In this document: one piece after another, positions 61,230-64,000 of the stretch
Layout of the letters: each line of letters begins with the position of its first letter
Position numbering within the stretch: position 1 is the first letter of the stretch
Source of the DNA: Cercophora sp. LCS_1
Lineage: Eukaryota; Ascomycota; Sordariomycetes; Sordariales; Lasiosphaeriaceae
NCBI GenBank assembly: GCA_036250225.1
Contig: JAPZLL010000030.1
Location: forward strand, 1-64,000
Length of the DNA: 64,000 nt
Direction: 5' to 3'
Notes under the pieces: generated by a model
The model's input: only the letters and a program-made list of their open reading frames with translations
The model's database searches: none
What the model was told of the DNA's origin: nothing
Program-made: the position numbers and the translations under genes

Positions 61230-64000
61230 ATGGCTGGCCCCACGCGCCGCGCCGGCGACGACTCCTCGAGACGCTCCTCCATCCAACAGATGCCGGCATC
61301 GGGCTCCCGCGGCAAGCCCATCATCGAACAAGCCTCTCTTTTTCCCTCGAGTCCCGCGCCGAATGATTCCTCTGATGGCTTCGACGCGGCCGGCGGCCCC
61401 TCGAGGGACGACGAGAAACCTTCCAAGATGTCGTTCCTACGCCCTCTGCTGACTGATGTTTCGTTGTACACGAACCAAAATCTCAGCCCGGAGACCGAGG
61501 GTACAACCCTGGAGGAGCTTGCCCATTTGGTGCGCCTGTCCAAGTACCAGGAGCGCAAGCGCGCAAACACGCGAATCCGCCTCCAAAGGAGCTTGGTTTC
61601 CACTGCGCTGTCCGCCCGGCTTATGCGATGTGGTGAGATGGCTCACCGCAATTTGGTTAACTGTTTCCGTGACGACGACAAGAAGACCTTCGCCGCCCTG
61701 TACAATGCCATGATCGATGTTCGGAAAAGCTGTGACGAGACTCGGCGTTACGCGTTATTGGAGCCAGAGATGGAGTTGCTACAGTCACACGGCCTTGTGT
61801 CATCTGAGAGCGTGGACACCCCAACCGGATCTGTGGCTGGTGGGCCTGACACGCCCGGCTCCGTCTCGCCCTTCCTGAGCGAGCTTTCAGCATCTTCAAG
61901 GGAGACCATCTTGAGTTTCTTGACCCAGATTAGGACCAACCCTCTTTACTTGGCTACGCGAATCGCATCTCTGAACAACCTGGAGCTAGCCGCGCTCACC
62001 AACTTCCACCAAACCCTAGAGCCCATCGAATCCGTGCTTCCCTACCACAGCAAGACTACCAGCCGTGGAACCTCGGGATCCAGCTCCAACACGATCGGTA
62101 ACTCCGCCGCTGGCGGAGCTGGAGGCCGCCACGCATCACAGGGCGCGATCGAGCGACTCTTGTCATTCCAGAGACACGACCCGATTTCTGCCTTGATTTA
62201 CACTTGCTTTGCTAACTCCGCCGGGCCCGACAGTGCAGAGGACAAGCGCAGGATCTCCATTTGGGCCAATGCCTGTGCGCGCTTGATCGCGGAACCCATG
62301 ACAGGAAGTGAGCAAACCATCATCTCGGTGCTCAATGTTTGGGTCTCGATGCGCGACTGGTCCGGAAAGTCCAACATGGAATGGTATCTCATGAAGATCC
62401 TCGAGGATGGAGCGTTTCTCCTTGACCGCGCCGAAGACCAGGGCGGAACCCGCTTCAACATTTCGGACTGGACCTCCAAGGACCAGATTGCGGCCGAGGA
62501 GTTTTACGCAAGGGCCGTGGATGAATTATTCGAGGTCCTCGACGATGAAGACTCGACAGGCATTCCTGAAGGCTTGATCGAGCTTGGCAATGAGATTCTC
62601 AAGCGACTGGACAAGAGCCTCATCGACAGCACCCGCAAGTGGCTCGTTTCCAAATACTTGTTCACAGTTTGGCTCCTCGGTGTCGTCATCCATCCAGAAG
62701 CCTTTGGTCTCATGGCCGGCTACCACGTTACCGAATACGGCCGCCAGAAGATCCTCAAAGCGGTCGCCATGCATGCTCAGAAGTTGGTGGTCGAAATGCT
62801 CCACACTAAGACGCCGGTGTCAACTCCCCTCAAAGTAAAAGGCCACATCGAGAATATCATCAACCGGTTTCGGGAGTCCAAATTCCGAAAAAAGCCCAGG
62901 CTTCTTCCTGCACGATCCATCACCTCGCTCAGGGAGACGGCAGAGGTGCACCCTTACCTTGTCATGAGTCCCGCCGATGTGGCAACCCTTGTCAACGCCC
63001 TCTTTCCGGAGCGACGGCCCCAGTCCGCCCGCTCAGGAAGCCTGCGATCGGGTGCTCCATCTGTATCTGCCTTTTCCGCAATTTCCCAGCCCATGTCCTC
63101 GAGGGCGATGAACTTTGACACCATGTCTGTCATCAGCACCAGCGCTGAGTCTTTTATAAGCGAGGCAACGACCTCGAGGGAGCCGCTGCTAGATGATGGC
63201 AGCCCGCGCCGCTACTCTCCGCCTCTACCAGATCTTGCCGGCCAAAAACCGTCGAGCAATTACGAGGAAGACGGAATCCGCCTGAGACTTGCGATGCAAG
63301 AAATGACCCAAGTTCTCGGTCAGGATGTTGTCTATGGCTCTTGTCACCCCTGCGCCGAAAGATGGGCAGTCCTCTTCATCTCAGCCGATGGCAACCACCT
63401 ATCCACACACATGACGTACGATCCGGATGACGATATTGAAGAGGAAAACTCATCCACGAGCGACACCGAGGGTGACTCGGCCGAGGATGAGCGTCCCGAA
63501 CTGGACAAGGACTACCACCAGCTTCGCGACTCCATCTTGAAGCTTGTTCAGGATTACGAGATCCCACAGAACCTCGAGAGCGATGGCACGAAGAAGCAGA
63601 CCTTCAGCAACCGCGCCTCGAGCTTGAACAAAAAGTACCGTACACGCAACAAGATCATCACTCCAATGAACAGCCGCAATCCATACCGACAACGCGCCCA
63701 GAGCGTTGCAAGCAGCATCGCAGAGAGTCCTCCTAAAAGCACGAAGGGCAAGGAATCTGCAGACCCTATGGAGGCCACCTCTCCCCTCATCGCCATGTTG
63801 ACGGCGGCATATTCACAATCAAAGGCCCAGTCCGACTTTGTGTCCTCTCACTTGTACTGGAAAACATTACAACAACTCAACGCTTTAACATCGGACTCCC
63901 TCCGTCGTGATGGATTTGCGACTCTTCTCAACATCTTCTCGCGTGGACCTCGCGACTCAATCCGCAGATCGGCGGCAGCTATTGAGGACTACGACGCCTG
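61230..64000 (+). CDS. RasGAP-like (GAPVD1/VPS9-type) protein, 5' part, at least 923 aa
   Basis: An open frame from the ATG at 61230 (CACCATGGC) continues without a stop to the end of the window, so the gene is cut by the edge. Residues 1-65 are disordered, followed by the family block SFLRPLLTDVSLYTNQNLSP. A RasGAP-type helical domain spans about 230-560: AIERLLSFQRHDPISALIYT, then SKYLFTVWLLGVVIHPEAFG and YHVTEYGRQKILKAVAMHAQ. An acidic linker lies near 735-755 (DPDDDIEEENSSTSDTEGDS). The tail FATLLNIFSRGPRDSIRRSA begins the next conserved block. I recall fungal proteins of this layout carrying a C-terminal VPS9 domain, as in GAPVD1; that part is outside the window. It would act on Ras/Rab5-type GTPases in endocytic traffic; a catalytic arginine finger is not obvious. 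Confidence 0.7.
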   Translation, partial: MAGPTRRAGDDSSRRSSIQQMPASGSRGKPIIEQASLFPSSPAPNDSSDGFDAAGGPSRDDEKPSKMSFLRPLLTDVSLYTNQNLSPETEGTTLEELAHLVRLSKYQERKRANTRIRLQRSLVSTALSARLMRCGEMAHRNLVNCFRDDDKKTFAALYNAMIDVRKSCDETRRYALLEPEMELLQSHGLVSSESVDTPTGSVAGGPDTPGSVSPFLSELSASSRETILSFLTQIRTNPLYLATRIASLNNLELAALTNFHQTLEPIESVLPYHSKTTSRGTSGSSSNTIGNSAAGGAGGRHASQGAIERLLSFQRHDPISALIYTCFANSAGPDSAEDKRRISIWANACARLIAEPMTGSEQTIISVLNVWVSMRDWSGKSNMEWYLMKILEDGAFLLDRAEDQGGTRFNISDWTSKDQIAAEEFYARAVDELFEVLDDEDSTGIPEGLIELGNEILKRLDKSLIDSTRKWLVSKYLFTVWLLGVVIHPEAFGLMAGYHVTEYGRQKILKAVAMHAQKLVVEMLHTKTPVSTPLKVKGHIENIINRFRESKFRKKPRLLPARSITSLRETAEVHPYLVMSPADVATLVNALFPERRPQSARSGSLRSGAPSVSAFSAISQPMSSRAMNFDTMSVISTSAESFISEATTSREPLLDDGSPRRYSPPLPDLAGQKPSSNYEEDGIRLRLAMQEMTQVLGQDVVYGSCHPCAERWAVLFISADGNHLSTHMTYDPDDDIEEENSSTSDTEGDSAEDERPELDKDYHQLRDSILKLVQDYEIPQNLESDGTKKQTFSNRASSLNKKYRTRNKIITPMNSRNPYRQRAQSVASSIAESPPKSTKGKESADPMEATSPLIAMLTAAYSQSKAQSDFVSSHLYWKTLQQLNALTSDSLRRDGFATLLNIFSRGPRDSIRRSAAAIEDYDA

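Noticed and set aside
1..64000. CRISPR arrays or bacterial operons
   Set aside because: The window is eukaryotic, with spliced genes throughout; no regularly spaced palindromic repeats were seen.

Overview
The window looks like nuclear DNA of a filamentous ascomycete, most likely a Sordariomycete. The reasons are short spliceosomal introns (about 40-100 bp, GT..AG, CTRAY-like branch sites), a HapX-type iron regulator with CCAAT-complex-binding motif and cysteine clusters, HET, HeLo and STAND-type allorecognition sequences, 2EXR-domain proteins, and many small secreted or GPI-type proteins. I support about 25 intact protein genes, one intron-containing U6 snRNA gene, several pseudogenes and gene fragments, and a partial gene running off the right edge. 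Most exon-intron models were built by hand from splice signals and checked for frame continuity; none has transcript support here.

Left part (1-17 kb): a 63-base poly-C at the edge, an unknown protein, a chromate (CHR-family) transporter, a one-TM protein with an 11-residue coiled-coil repeat, a minisatellite-rich gap, a broken HeLo/kinase-like gene, a Fig1-type membrane protein, a secreted PEBP-family protein with a 10-base microexon, an alpha/beta hydrolase of the epoxide hydrolase/dehalogenase type, a GPI-type cysteine-containing surface protein, and a BIM1-like (X325) membrane-anchored protein.

Middle part (17-45 kb) is an accessory, fast-evolving zone. Two inverted 2EXR paralogues flank a four-exon, ten-cysteine secreted peptide. 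An eight-exon gene with a STAND-type N-terminal domain is divergent from a 1.5-kaa VIT/vWA gene. Fragments of both genes lie nearby (17.4-17.8 kb and 22.46-22.62 kb), which points to repeated duplication and decay. Then come a GH43-like protein, a large three-TM protein, a PhzF-like enzyme, two tandem expansin/RlpA-type secreted proteins that differ by one intron, a frameshifted membrane-protein pseudogene, the U6 gene, a third 2EXR gene and a HET pseudogene.

Right part (45-64 kb) is mostly conserved housekeeping: a Pns1/CTL transporter, cytosolic glutamyl-tRNA synthetase divergent from mitochondrial ribosomal protein uL1m, COG complex subunit 2, HapX, a 4.2-kb gene-free stretch, and the 5' end of a long RasGAP-like protein open to the window end.
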